Shown here piece after piece: positions 11,316 through 24,234 of a stretch of 64,000 bases of DNA (position 1 is the first letter of the stretch; every line of letters starts with the position of its first letter). The position numbers and the translations under genes are program-made. Source of the DNA: Sympetrum striolatum (Eukaryota; Arthropoda; Insecta; Odonata; Libellulidae); NCBI GenBank assembly GCA_947579665.1, contig OX388349.1, forward strand, positions 21,918,459-21,982,458. Reading direction: 5' to 3'. The notes under the pieces were generated by a model. That model saw only the letters and a program-made list of their open reading frames with translations, had not been told where the DNA came from and ran no database searches.

Positions 11316-14300
11316 CTTGAAAATGAAAATAAAGCGAAATCAACTTCTGGTTAAACAAAAATAATATCAAGGATTAATTCATCTTAAATTTTACCACTTA
11401 ATTTGCGAGAAAATTAAAACAAAGAATTGATTGTGAATTTGATAATTCATTGAACATAAATTCCTTGAAAAGGTAAATTATAAAATAGTCCTCTAAAAGA
11501 ATTTCTTCTGGCTGAATAACATGGTTAATAATGATTCCCAACTTCATAAAATATGCACATCTTAACCATCCAAAATTTAAATACCAATTCAGTAATATTT
11601 GAGTCAAATTTAAAGGATTTTTAACCAAACCAGTATGCAATTCCCACAGCAACAAACAACAATTATTTAAGGGGGAATGGTTGAGGAAGCCAAAAGTGTT
11701 TACACCAAAAAGTTTGTATTGGACATGTAGTAACAGTTACTTAGCAAAGAGTAGGGAAGCAAAGAAGAGAGAAGCTTGAATGTCTACGTGAAACCAATCT
11801 CTTTTGATGACACCGGAAAAAACATCAACATTAATAACAACTATTTCTATGGCAGTAGAACCTGGTTAATTTGAATTTCTATTATTAAATATAGTCTTTA
11901 ACTCAAACCTTCCTACTTCCATAATTTTTTTATCCAAATAAAAATTAAGGTTCAAATGTTTTTTGTTTTGGTTCCTTCAAAGGTTTTTATGAGCAAGAAA
12001 GAGTAATTTCGGAGTACTGACTTCTCAAATACTGGCCAAGAGATATTAAACGTTGCCAACCAGGCCAGAAGGTCAACTTGCAGCGTAAACTTACATAAAT
12101 AAATAAAAATATGGTCTAGGTCCCTTATCCTTCCATTCTTAGCATTGCACCATCTTTGCTACCAGCAATTATATCTCATACACAAATTGTGCATGTCACA
12201 ACTTATTAATCAAATGAGAGATCTTTAGCTGTCACTTGGTACATCATTAATTTTTATCAGTTACAATTTTTCATCAATAAAAAATTAAAACAAGATGAGA
12301 ACTAATAATCTTTTAAATGAATAGTGTTTGATATGGGTAAAATAAAATGTCTCACTAAAAAACTTATTTAATTTCAATTTTTGGAGAGTTCAGAGGTTAT
12401 TGAGGTTCAAATTATCCAAGTACCACCATACCATAGACAAACATAAAAAATTAAGAACCCAATTGAAAATATCCATTAAGAATCCACGAGGAATAAAAGA
12501 GCCTTACCTTGAAATTGATAATAGTGGCGATTCATACTCTCTTAATGGATTAGATTTCTCCACATCTATCTTCTTACAGGAGTCAGATGGCATTAGTATG
12601 TACGAATTTGTCCTTGAAACACTACAAACACCATCCTCAGCTATGGATGATGGTCCCGCAACTACTAAACTGGCATTAGAATCAGGTACGTGCACCTCTT
12701 TTGCGGCAGTTTGGCTTGTAGATGCATCAGCCACTAGTGGATTAGAAGATGCTTTTGTAGAAGCACTCGATTTAGCACTGGTCATCAATCCTTTTGCAAC
12801 TGGTAACGTATTTGTTGTGGAAGTTGAGGTACTCACTGCAGGCACTGAGTCTGCAGTTGACTTACTGGCAGCACCACTATTTACCAAGGAAGAGCTACTT
12901 GGCACAAATTTTACAAATTTAGAAGGAGAAAATGGTGAGTTTCTCTGTACTTTTAAATTTGACCTATTAGATGCTAACTGATTTTTGGACCACATCAAAG
13001 AATGTGGCTGCTGATTCACTCTAACAAATTTTTTCCCTGATTTTTTCACTGAGTAACTATCTTTGCTGGTAAATTCCTGAGATGAATCCGAAAATGGAAG
13101 ACCATATTTCTTTAATTGTTTTTTGTGGAATAATACGTTAGATAACTGGTTTTTCACAAGCTCTGCTACTCCACTTGGCACTTTGTAGATGGTCCTCTCA
13201 CCACCATTTGCTATCTCTTCCTGTTTGATCTATGACAGATTAATGGAGGAAAAAACTCAGATGCTTCAACTTGCATAAAATAATCATGTAAGCATAAAAA
13301 ATATAACTGAAACCCATATAAATAAACCCAACAAAAAATGAAATGGAGACAAACATCCCCCAATTTTCACATTAAGTACAACAACAATAATTATGATAGC
13401 AGCATAGATCATCCCCAATTCAGCCTTGACAAAATGCATAACATTCCATGCACTAAAAATCATCAAATAACATCGAACAACAAATTTAGTTTTTGAATTG
13501 AAAATGGAGTCATACCTGATTTCCGAGCTTCTGACAGGCACGAGAGAGCAAAGTGCACTTGTGACGTGTTTCGGTCACACGTGCACGCATTGATGAAACA
13601 TTTAGAGTCAATTGCTTCATCAGTCGTTTATGAGTGAGCAAAGACATTTCAGCTAGAGAAAGCTCTGTCCTCAGTTTCTTCACTGCGACTTCCTTTTCCC
13701 GAAGACGATTTCCTTCTAATTCCATTTTGTTCATAAGTTGTTGCAACTCCTTGAGGTAATCAAGAGCTGCATGTCTTCGGAGTCAATTGAGCAGAAATAA
13801 ACAACATCACATACTGTGAGCACATTTACCAAAATTCCAACAGCAGAAAAATGATGATTAACTAAAATAGCATAAACTTTATGCATCTATCTACAACATT
13901 TCACATCAGTAAGCATTTTTATCCTCAGATAGCAAAGATAAATTGGCAAAAATGTTAAATTCGTTGTTTATACCATTATCATGCATTAAAAGTCAGGTCA
14001 AACTAAATGAAAGCTAATGGCTTTCAAACTAACTAATAAACTAAATTCAGTCATGAAAATAGAAAACACAATCATAGATTTCTATATTTTCATTACGGAT
14101 TGTTTTTATTTGCATATATACCACCAACAGTTTAATAGAAGCTGTTCACTAACATCAGGATTCTAGGCTGCTAGTAAAATTTCAGTGCAATAAACAGAAT
14201 AATCTGAATAGTATGAGGGTAGTTCAGAATGTAACTCCCGTTTAGCAATGTACGTATGTAAGTAACCCACCTAGATAAAAATATTTTATTTGGTACATAT

Positions 14301-17300
14301 TAAAGCTACTGCTAGCTACAATTTTTCAACATATCATCCATCATCTAAATTCAAGCATTTTTCATAGCATTGCATATCCATCCTGCATAAAAATTGAAAA
14401 TTAAGAATCATAAATTGTGCAAATGCAAAAAATACTGCACTTGAAAAACAACTAAAAGCATCACGTATCAACGGCAATTACTTTCTGAACCCTTGTATAT
14501 GTAATAAAAACTTGACCTTAAACTATTAATAACATTATAAATACTTTAATCTAGAAAAAGAAAAAATATTTACTATATATAAGAAAGAAAAGTGCTAAAC
14601 ATGCACCGGTTACATATGGTTAAGTACCAAAAACTAAGAAGCCTAAAATCTGAAAACTTCTAGATCAGTTTTGTTTTTCAATTCTATTATAAATGAGAAA
14701 GCAAAGGATCACAATGATAAACTGCAAAAGGAACCATCAGTAATGTTTCATGGGTAATATGTCATTTTCGGAGAAAGAGTACACCTATTGTTCAATGTAA
14801 AGAATTAACCAGCAATTTAGCAAAGCAAGCAAGAGAATAAAAAACAAGTACCTATTACATTGTTATAGCAGAATGTAAAGTCAACACTTGGCCAACAGTA
14901 AGCTTTAAACTTACACCACTAAATTCGACCTTGGAAATGAGACTGAATTTCCAAAAAGTCGCACCAAAAATATACATGATTAATTTTGTGGTTGAATATC
15001 ACATTCCTACCATGGCATATCACGTAATTACACAATATAATTTTTATAATGACATTTGAAGGTACTAAAGAGGAAAATGGTTACAAGCAGAGAGAGAAAT
15101 TGATATATGATTAGCAACCTGAAGAATTTCAACTTCAGGGTAAGATATATACAACATTAGGTAATATGATAGAATGAAATAAATTCTCCATGAATTTTTA
15201 AAATGGGAAACACAGTTAACATCTACTCATAGCTTACATAGATTTCATTACATTAAACAAATGATCTTCTGTTGGGAAATGAATTTTCATGTACAATTCA
15301 ACACCAAATGAAAGCCAAGATCAATACTGGCCAATTAGTCTGTCTTATAGTCTTACATAAGACCAAAATTCATCACTACAATAGCACACATACTGGCCAA
15401 GACACCATACAATCTTAGAGAAAAATCTCTTTCTCTATCATATTGGAAGTGAGGCTCTGAATTATAAATATTCTCTTCACTAACCTTTCAGATAGAAGTT
15501 TGCTCTCCAATTCCTTCAACTGAGTTTCCTTAGCTTCCACACCTTGATGCATTGAGAGTGGCCCTGATTGTAGATTAACTCTTTTTGTGGTCCCTGCTAA
15601 ATCTCTGGCAATTGAATTGGAGGACAGTTCCTTCTCAGCAGTCATCTCTCTTCCATTGACCCTTGTTCCAGGAGGAACATTACCCTCAGATACTTTCTTA
15701 GCTATATCAACCTTCATATTAGTGACCTGCCCCTTTTCAGTAGTCTCCTCTCCTTCTAAAGATAAACTCTTAGCAATGCCCAAGTTAGCACCAATAACCT
15801 CTCCAACCTTTTCATCAACCCTTTTCTCATCTTCCAACTTAGAATTCAATGAGGCATTACCGTGCAAGACTTGTGTATTTGCTATTCCAGCGAGGGGAAT
15901 TTCTTCAGTTAATGAATCACAAGCATCAGAAGCCTTACTCTCCCTCATAACTGGTTCTACTATTGAAGATATTTCATCTTCCTTAGAGGAAACAGTTTCT
16001 TTTACACTGTCCAAAGCCACTACAGGCTTGACCTTTAGGGGAGGCTCACTGCTTTCTGTTGAAACCACTAAAGGACTTACTTGCCCTGCAGATTTTAGCT
16101 TTGATAAATTTCCTGCCTCGATATTTGATTCCGATGAAATAATTGAAATCGATTCTGATTCTCTTAAAACTGGGGAAACTTCTGCCTTAGCTGCAGCTCT
16201 TTTACGAAGCCTAGACCTAAGTAACAGCTCCCTCATCACATTCTCATCTTCAAGATTATCGTCAAACACATCTGAAACTGCTGCTGTACTTTCCTCACTA
16301 ACTTTCTCGGAAGGCTTTTCCGGATTCTCCTTATCTTTTGATACAAGATCTGAATGCAAGCTAGGAGGATTATTTGGTTCACAGGAATTATTTTTACTTT
16401 CTTCCATAGTGATTTTGGATGAAGCTTGGTTCGACGGATGGAGAGTTTTAACAGGAATTCCTTTCTGACCGCTGTTAGAGGGGACCTGAGACAGCTCTCC
16501 TGCTTTACGCTTCTTCTGCATTTCCAATATGGATATTTGCATCTTTAATCTGCGATATTCCTCCTGCTGAGGGAAAGGAAGATGTCGAACGGCCTGATGG
16601 ATGGAAAAATGCATGATGAAACCATCTGAACACAATGAAGCAAAACCATAAATGAATGAAAACAACATCAGCTGTTTATTTGAAAGCACAGATATAATTA
16701 AGATAGTAGAAATGCTAACCTTAATAAAGTGCTAATAAGTTTTGGACAATTTAAATGAACAGAACTGATTTCTGATTTAAATAAAATATATTACACTTAA
16801 ACAGCATAATTAGCTACCATAATATAATAAATTCTCAAAGAACCTATTCAACTAGCTAGAACAGCCCATATTGGAAAGCAATATTTCTGTATTTCCTTAT
16901 AAAGTGAAATCAATCAATAACAGACAGAAATTGGGATAAATGATTAGAGGATTGAAATTTTCATTCCATAAATTCACTTTACAATAAGAGTATAAATTTT
17001 TTCTCTTCTATTAAAAAAGAATTGACAAAATGCAAAAAAACATATTCTGCATTAGAATAATTAACAAAATTTAATTTAAAATCAGCAACTGAAATGTATA
17101 CTCCAAATTTCACCAAGAGTTAGACTTCAGTATTCACATTAATTTTTCATTTTATACTTGATTTGCTAAAATTTTGAGAGAAAAATCTTGTACATAAATA
17201 ACTTCACCAGCACAGGCAAAACTATACCTAATATGATTTACTAATCTACATAAAACTAATATGAAAACCAACCTGAGGAGTAATTCCAGTCAGAGATTTC

Positions 17301-20292
17301 AAAGTTGGTTTAGCAGCTCGAGGTGCATTCACATCAACTTTAAGTTTAGCAGCAGTTACACGAGTAGGTTGAACCTCTGCCTTTGCCTTGCTGGTGCCAC
17401 TTGTTGCCTGCTTGGGTTTAGTCTTAGACTCCTGGACAGACCTAACTTCTTTCAAGAAAAGATCCACAGATTTCTCAAAATCAATTGGAACACGCATTGC
17501 TTTAGTAGGATCAGCAGATCGGTCTACTCTCATTTCAGGTCCAGATTCATGACGAACATAATGTACAAATGGTTCAGGTTCCATCATTTTTTGATATGCT
17601 ATTTCCCATTCGTTACAAATTCCCACAATCCTACAAGTATCATCCATTTGAGGCTCAATACAATTTTCCTCACGATCATCTACACTGTCATCAGAATCTT
17701 CCCCGAGACAAATCACAATTCTATCCAACTGCTGTGGAGCTTGGGTAACAACCTTTGGCTTGTTGTTTGAACCAGCTACGGTAACCTGAATATTGCCATC
17801 TAGCTTCTTCTTACTAACTGCTGTTCTGATTTGGTTAACCCGCTGATATTTTCCCCTGTTTGACAGTTTTGAAACCCTACCTTTGACTAAAGTTGTGATT
17901 GGATATTGCTTGGCAAAAGCAGATTTCATGGCTTGAGCTTTGAGTAATGCATTCCCTTTACGTGCTCTCTCTACAACTCTTTTAGTTTTCATTTTTTCAG
18001 GAGAAATAGCTATAGCTCGCACAATCGAACTATCCCCATTAACCTTAATTGGAGAGTTAACCGTAGTAACTTCAGGTTGAACTCCTCTGACTAGATAAGC
18101 AGGGGTAATTTGCTCCGGGGGTGTCTTTTCCTCTAAATCTGCCACATTTTGAGTAGATTTGATAACTTCTGCATCTTTCCTATGCCTTTTGGAGATGTCT
18201 AACAATAACTTTGCACGTAAAAGCTCCTCATCTTCATCCTCGTTATCATTGCTCAATGATGGAATCTGAACAGTGTGTGCAGAATTGGAATCCGATTTGG
18301 TATCTGATACCTCAGATAAAGCAGGATCCTCTTCTAAATAAGGAATATAATCAGAATTATAATATGCTTCTGCTGGGTCATAGATGTCCAAGGGGTATAC
18401 ATCATCCATTCCAATAAAGTTGGAATCTAAGTTTGCCAAATCCATGTCATTTCCTTCTGTCATCACCTCTAATAAATTTTTCCTATTACATGTGTCCTGC
18501 TTGCCCATGGAAGACCTTGGTCTTACTTTGTGATGCTGTTTACGCCCAATTGTCACCGGAATAGTTTTCGTTTTCATCAAATTTCGACTAATCCTTACTA
18601 TGGGATGCAAACCCTCAGCATTAGGAAGAAATTCAACATCACAATCATTTCCTGACTCAAAAATGGCGTCCTCTTCATCTGTTAAAGCTAATTCCATATC
18701 TACAGGGGTGAGATCTTCGGCTTGCGTTATCCCTGAAGCTGGAGGGTTCAGAGGTTCATCCGGAGGCAGTGGAACTTCCGACAGAGAAGTAAACATAATA
18801 TCATTTTCAGGCTCATTTGCCGGCGATTGAGTAAGGTCTTCAGTTGCTTCCAACAGCTGTTTTGGGTCTTCCAAGATTGAATCCGCATTATTTTTCTCTG
18901 CAGAACCTTTTGAACCATTTGGATTCTTTTTGGTAAGTCCAAGTCGCTTCCTTGCTAAGTACTTCGCACGAAATGCTGACTGCAACGCTATCATTCTAAG
19001 TTGAAGAACATCATCGTCGTCTTCATCCTTCGACTCCGAGTCTTCAATTTTATCTGCAGTATGAGAGTCACTGGCGGTGTAAGAGCATTTACCAGAAACG
19101 CAACTACTTGGATCCTTGGGCAAATTATCGTGTTCCCCTTCCCTCAAAACAGATTCAGAGTCCGTATTCTTTTCCAACTGATTGCTATCACATTCTAAGT
19201 GAAAGGGTTTACCATCGTCCACAGGTAACTTACTAACTTCTGCTTGATGTTCGCCCTCACTGACCACATTTATTAATTCTACCGACGGGTTTTTCTCCTC
19301 GACTGGTTGAGAGTTCAGTTTTGAGGCTCGAATCTGGGCAAATATTAGGGCGCTTTCTTTGCTGTTTAGTACAGTAACACTCGGTTTCTTTCTCCGCCTA
19401 GGTCTGGTAGTTCTAATTTCTTTCTTCCTCCTGCCATCTGGTTCACTCGATACTGGGCTGTGTGAGGGAGAACGGTGATGCTTCCTCTTTCGACTCCTTT
19501 TCGCTTTGTCAGCCAGTACATCGTTCACTAAACTTTCTCGTTTCCTCGATGGTTCCAATCTCACTTCTTTAACATAATGTCTGTTTTCCTTCTCATGGGT
19601 ATTACCTGAAATAGGAGAGTCTGTTTTTCTGATACAAGAGGACAGTTACCCAACTAAATTAAAACCCATACCAACAAAACTATACCTTCAAAAATGATAT
19701 ACTTTAAAAATTAAACTGTAATGGGTTTAAGTCCTAAATGAGGAATAGCAATTTATGTTAAACCATATGGATCGATTTCAAATTTTTAATCAATCCAAGA
19801 ATTCTAACTTTCTAATTCATTGCACTAGAAAATAGCTTTTTATTCTACTTACCAGATGCATTGATTCTGGAAAAAAGTTGGCTTACCTTCATTATCATGC
19901 TTGGATGTTTTGTATTCGCTAAGGAGATCATTAAAGTTTATTCCTCGGTGCTCGCTTTTTACGTCAGATTTCTTCAACCTATCATATGGTTCTCTCGAAG
20001 GGTTGTCGTGATCCACATAAAATTTATAGCGTCTTCTATTCGGATTTCCCCAGCCTTTCTCAGATTTTTCCTCGGCATGAGCCTGAGGCTTTTTCTTGCG
20101 CACTACTTTGTTTGATGAGCAAGCTGTTTGAAAATACTTAACCCCCATGGAGGCATTAACTCGAGAGACATCAGAGGAACTGATTCTAAAGTTTTTGACG
20201 TTATCTTCATCTGAAGTATCATCTTCGATCTCTCCTTCTTCAGGTCCATCATCTTCTAAAACCTCGACTTCTTCTTTGTTAACTTTAGCCAT
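11129..20292 (-). CDS. ZFC3H1: ZFC3H1 homologue (PAXT component), six exons, ends after zinc finger
   Basis: Coding exons on the minus strand are 20292-19887, 19605-17273, 16593-15485, 13774-13516, 13229-12508 and 11315-11129. They total 5016 nt, or 1671 residues, and all phases agree. Landmarks shared with vertebrate ZFC3H1 are, in order: an acidic N-terminus (EEGEIEDDTSDED), the LQLRMIALQSAF block, DEELLRAKLLL, a QLDRIVICLGEDSDDS block, HLPFPQQEEYRRLKMQI, a coiled coil at about residues 1283-1369, and a C-x7-C-x4-C-x3-H zinc finger (C1644, C1652, C1657, H1661). The start at 20292 is the first ATG of the frame. In mammals ZFC3H1 links MTR4 and the nuclear exosome to polyadenylated RNA (PAXT). 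The vertebrate protein (about 1990 aa) has a long TPR/HAT-like half after this finger; here a stop follows ten residues later. The fold of most of the protein looks disordered and Ser/Glu/Lys-rich. Confidence 0.9.
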
Positions 20293-21617
20293 TTTACAAA
20301 GATATGCCAAAAATATACAAAAATAGGACTAATCTCTATCACACATCCCCAAGGTGGGCTACGAACGTTCCTTTGTCTTCTTCAAGGAGTTGCGGGTGAT
20401 CATGGGAATGCCCGGATTAGCCAATGTGTCCAATCCACGAAAATTTTTCGACAAAAAATTGTTAGTATATAGCGTAATTCTAAATTAACGCAAAATTGAA
20501 TTGCCGTTTTACCGCAATTATTTGACCAGTAATTTTAATATTATTTTAAATATGTACATTCATCGCGGATGGATTGTTGTACAGTGCCATCTTGGAATAT
20601 GATTTGGTGGTGAAGAAAATGCGCACTTCTCTGTTAATTTTCGTTTTGTGCAAATTTTAAAGCTTGCTCTTGTCTCGTCGTATTTCATATTAAATCTAGC
20701 TTCGTGTTAAAGCGTGTCTAATTGTTGAGTTTCTTTATTGACTTCTCTACAATAAATTTCTTACATTACAGAATTGTAAACATTATGTTGATTTCCTCAA
20801 TCAATCACATAAAGTTATGGCCTACGTCATTTCAATGACACGAATCAAATGGCTTGTTAGACAGCGTATCTAGTTGTAATATTGATGTACACTATCAAAA
20901 GTGAAGGGAATACCCGTACAGACCCAAGTCAGAGAGAACTCTAGCTACTATAAGATGTAGCTGTTTACATTTAATTAAATTCTACTTTTTATGGCTGGAA
21001 TGTAAGGTAACTCTGGTATAATTGGTAACTGACGTCAGCCATAGGAAATTTGAAGTACTACCTTTTTCACTAAAATTTAATTCTCTCAATGAAAAGTATA
21101 TGATCTACTGAGATTTCCTATTTTTTGTTAGTAGATCATGCAGTGTTCCTGCTGGAAGTATTTTAACGGAAAACGATATAAGTTTCGTGTGAAATCAACT
21201 CGGAAGAAGCACGGTATGCAGCTGATGTAGTATTTAATAGTGGCTCAAGGATTAACTGCGAAGGAAAATAGATGTTATCAGAGCAATAAAATTCATTTAT
21301 AGGAGACAAAGCATTTCAAAAGTATATTTTTAATTATTCATTCTGTAAGGCCTCAAAATGAATGTCATGAAAGTCAAAAGGACACACTGTTACAATTACA
21401 TTACAAAGTATAAACATACGTTAACACACAAAATCAAACAAATGTAGCCACATGGGGAGAGAGAGAGAGAAAACATGTAAAGTAAAAAAGCTATTCTAAC
21501 TCAATTAATATTTAGAAAATAATCACATAACACTCATTAAGACTGAAATAGGATTTTTATATTTAATATTAGTGATGATTCTTACTGCTATTCATGGCAA
21601 TTAATAAAATTATTTAT
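20293..21617. other. Upstream region of ZFC3H1
   Basis: This holds the ZFC3H1 promoter and 5'UTR, with a start site presumably within a few hundred bases of 20292. No other frame looks coding. A short GA microsatellite is at about 21464-21472. Nothing else is recognised. Confidence 0.4.
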
Positions 21618-21963
21618 GGTAAATGGTAAAATTTCACAAGTGTGAAAGTGAAATTTTACCAAAATTACTTTCATCTCAATGATTATCAACTAACACAAGA
21701 AGACCCTCAATATTCATTCTCTGTAAATAAATAAGGTAAAATTTCACTTTCACACTTTGGAAAAAATTTTTTTTTCTTAGTAGAAATACCCCGATTTTGA
21801 CGATATTTTCAGGGGAGACACTTGAAATATTGCGGCTTACCGTAATTTTGGTAAAGTTATCGATGAAGACTGTTTGGAAATAATTTTTTTTTATATTTAA
21901 AAATTGCCCTATTTCGATGAAATATTGAATTATTTCCAAACAGTCTTCATCGATAATTTTACC
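21618..21963. repeat. Nested inverted-repeat (MITE-like fold-back) cluster
   Basis: Two independent hairpins lie side by side. First, the 23-base segment at 21638-21660 is the exact reverse complement of 21735-21757, and 21625-21637 also pairs with 21648-21660. Second, 21850-21885 pairs with 21928-21963 over 36 bases with one mismatch, including an exact 29-base core. The arrangement resembles nested non-autonomous DNA transposons. No transposase is present. Confidence 0.7.
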
Positions 21964-22084
21964 CACATATGATTTTGATTGTTTGTTTCTGCAAAGAAAA
22001 AAGTTGACTGGAATAACTAGCATTACCCAAGAAGATGATCCATATGACATGTGGGGATGTATTTTAACATAATAAACATGTTTT

Positions 22085-23165
22085 AGTGGCGACCATAAAA
22101 TATTTTATGCAACATAAAAATACCAGTAGAGACTTTCTTCCTCACAGCATCTATTTGGAGGGTCCAATCTAGGTTTTCACAGATCTGAATTCCAAGAAAG
22201 GTATCAGAAGGGCATCGTTATACACTGGAGTTATTCATTAAAATAAGAGAGATTGAACATGGAGATTTTTTTGGTGTGGAACAGAAGATAAACAGTTTAA
22301 TCACAGTTAAGGGCAAGGGAATTACCATAGCACCAGTTGTGAATGTCAGTAATTGCTGTATTAGATTGGTCAGTTAGGTTATGATGGTAGAGTGTAGTAG
22401 ACAAGAAGTGTCATCAGCATGGAAGAGAGATTGTTGAATGAAAATTGAGAAGGCTTGTCATTAAATGAGCACAATGAGTGGAGGGCCAAGGATTGATCCT
22501 TGTGGTACAGTATTTACAATAGGTAGTAGTTTAGATTTAGTGGTGACTTTACCAATGCAGTAGTTTTGGCAATATTTAACTATCTGTTGCCATCTAGTCA
22601 GGAAGGAAATTATTCAGCTCAGAGATTTCCCATGAAGTCCATAGTTTTCAAATTTATGGAACAAAATTCTGTGATTTATACTATTGATACTATCAAAGGC
22701 TTTAGATAAATCATAAATAAATCTTATGGTACTCTGGTGATTATTTAAAGCCTAATTAATGTTACTGAGGAGTTGAAATGCAACATAAAGTGGATTTGTC
22801 TTTTCTAAAGCCATATCAGGAGTCTGAGAGTAATTTGTGGTGGAGAAGAAAATTAATCAAACGATTGTAGAAGGTTTTTACAAAGATTTAAGAGGAAACA
22901 GAAAGAACTGAAATTGGGTGATAATTATCTGAAATGGAAGGAGAACCTTTTTTAGTGAAGGTCAAACATAATCAAATCTCAGATATGAGGGTAAACTACA
23001 TAAATTCAAATGTAAGTTGATGATATCAGCTAGTGAAGAAGCAATGTAGTGGATTTGATTTCAGGCATTGGGATTTCATCTATCCTAAAGGACCAAGAGT
23101 TATCATAGGAATTGAAAATATTACTGACTTCAGTGGCATCAGTAGAGGATAGGAAGAAAAAGATG
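22085..23165 (-). mobile_element. Non-LTR retrotransposon, reverse transcriptase part (decayed)
   Basis: On the minus strand, broken frames show reverse-transcriptase signatures. About 22790-22850 encodes an LLSDS-x-YGFRK type block. About 22477-22510 encodes VPQGSILGP. About 22408-22425 encodes the A-D-D-T of the catalytic motif, where the preceding tyrosine codon is missing. Stops and frameshifts are frequent, so the copy is dead. The order fits the endonuclease part at 24235-25255, separated by inserted sequence. The clade is probably CR1/Jockey-like, from motif style only. Confidence 0.75.
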
Positions 23166-24234
23166 GTGTATATTAGAGGGTGTCTGCTATCCAGGCATTA
23201 AGAGTTCCCAGAGTTTTCCAGGGTATCATTTGCATTTTTCAAGGGTTTACTAGATTTGCATAGAAATATTATTTTAGCCAAATATTAGGCATGTTGAGAT
23301 AATCAGATAATTACACATTCAAGGTCCACGAAATGCTAACAAACAGTTCATATATTCTAATAAATGGGTGGAAATAACTGTGCAAAATTCCACTTTAAAA
23401 GTTTTTTAATACCGCATCTGGTTTTGGCCGTTAGTCCATTATCAAGCAATGAGTAATACAGGAGCACACATATATATACACAAAGTACAAAAAAACAGTT
23501 GCAGTTATTTCCACCCATTTATTAGGATGGAGTTCCACAAAGTTAAAGCTTCCTTGATTGATTTCAGTTCATATATTCATCATGATATTTTATTGGCATC
23601 AGAGCTGACCCTAGACTTAGACAAGCCAGCAAGAAGACTGGAGCGCAAATGTTTGCGAGATGGATGACATAAGGGTTGTAAAAGTAATTCATCCGAAAAA
23701 TTGTTTTTTCCCTTTCCAATTTTATGTATACCTTAAAAATTTTTGAGATAGACATCTATATCTTATTGAAGGGGATCCTCCGTAATCAAATCATAACGAT
23801 TATATAAACAAAAACCACAAGAAGAAACCATGATGTGCTTATTCATCTTCATTCGTAAAAAGAAAACATTGAAATATATATTAAATTTTCGTAAAATAAA
23901 AATACATGTGAAGAAATGCATATAATTTGCAAAGAATAAACATGCGTCAAATTTATTTCAAAGATGTAAAATTGGATTATACAATTGTATTTTGTGATGA
24001 AAAATGGTTTTATATGATATCTACGTTAATTAGACTTGCCAAAAATTAGTTTCAGTAAGAAATAATTGTGGTGAGTTGTGAGAGTTTGTGCACAACAAAT
24101 GTAAAGCAGGCAGTATCACCTATTTACCCCTCGATGGTAAAGGGTTTAATTTTATGTTAGGCTTATAAGATGACCCCTGGTTTTTGAGAGATTCTTTTAG
24201 GCTTCAAAGGTCAACTTATACGCCGGTATATTCG
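23166..24234. repeat. Insertion(s) splitting the non-LTR element
   Basis: This segment has none of the retrotransposon coding signal that flanks it. It contains a fold-back repeat (23357-23525). Close to the boundary (about 24140-24240) it has a stretch with 'cttataagatgacccctgg' and 'caacttatacgccggtat', which resembles the end of a small DNA transposon. Several insertions may be stacked here. Confidence 0.45.
23357..23525. repeat. Fold-back repeat with 24-base perfect inverted ends
   Basis: Positions 23357-23380 and 23502-23525 are perfect reverse complements. The interior contains, on the minus strand, a 'gataatggactaacggccaaaacc' type core near 23420-23450. This looks like the 'ctgatgatggcc...ggccgaaac' core of Penelope terminal repeats and matches the fold-back at 43291-43415. 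Confidence 0.6.

Noticed and set aside
11398..11655. Minus-strand 85-codon frame in the last ZFC3H1 intron, considered as missing TPR sequence
   Set aside because: It has no TPR/HAT pattern, no matching splice sites, and it lies upstream of the zinc-finger exon.
12400..12981. Plus-strand 193-codon open frame
   Set aside because: It is antisense to ZFC3H1 exon 12508-13229. The sense strand has matching splice phases and family landmarks; this one does not.
15415..15484. ZFC3H1 frame reading past 15485
   Set aside because: The frame continues to a stop at 15415, but GAAAG|GTTAGT at 15485 is a donor that joins in phase to the coiled-coil exon at 13774.
15587..16468. Plus-strand 293-codon open frame
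   Set aside because: It is exactly antisense to the large ZFC3H1 exon 15485-16593. Its Ser/Thr-rich composition is the mirror of the Glu/Ser-rich ZFC3H1 coding strand, and it has no family match.
17261..17770. Plus-strand 169-codon open frame and smaller plus frames at 18211-19198
   Set aside because: All lie antisense to ZFC3H1 exon 17273-19605 and lack recognisable domains.
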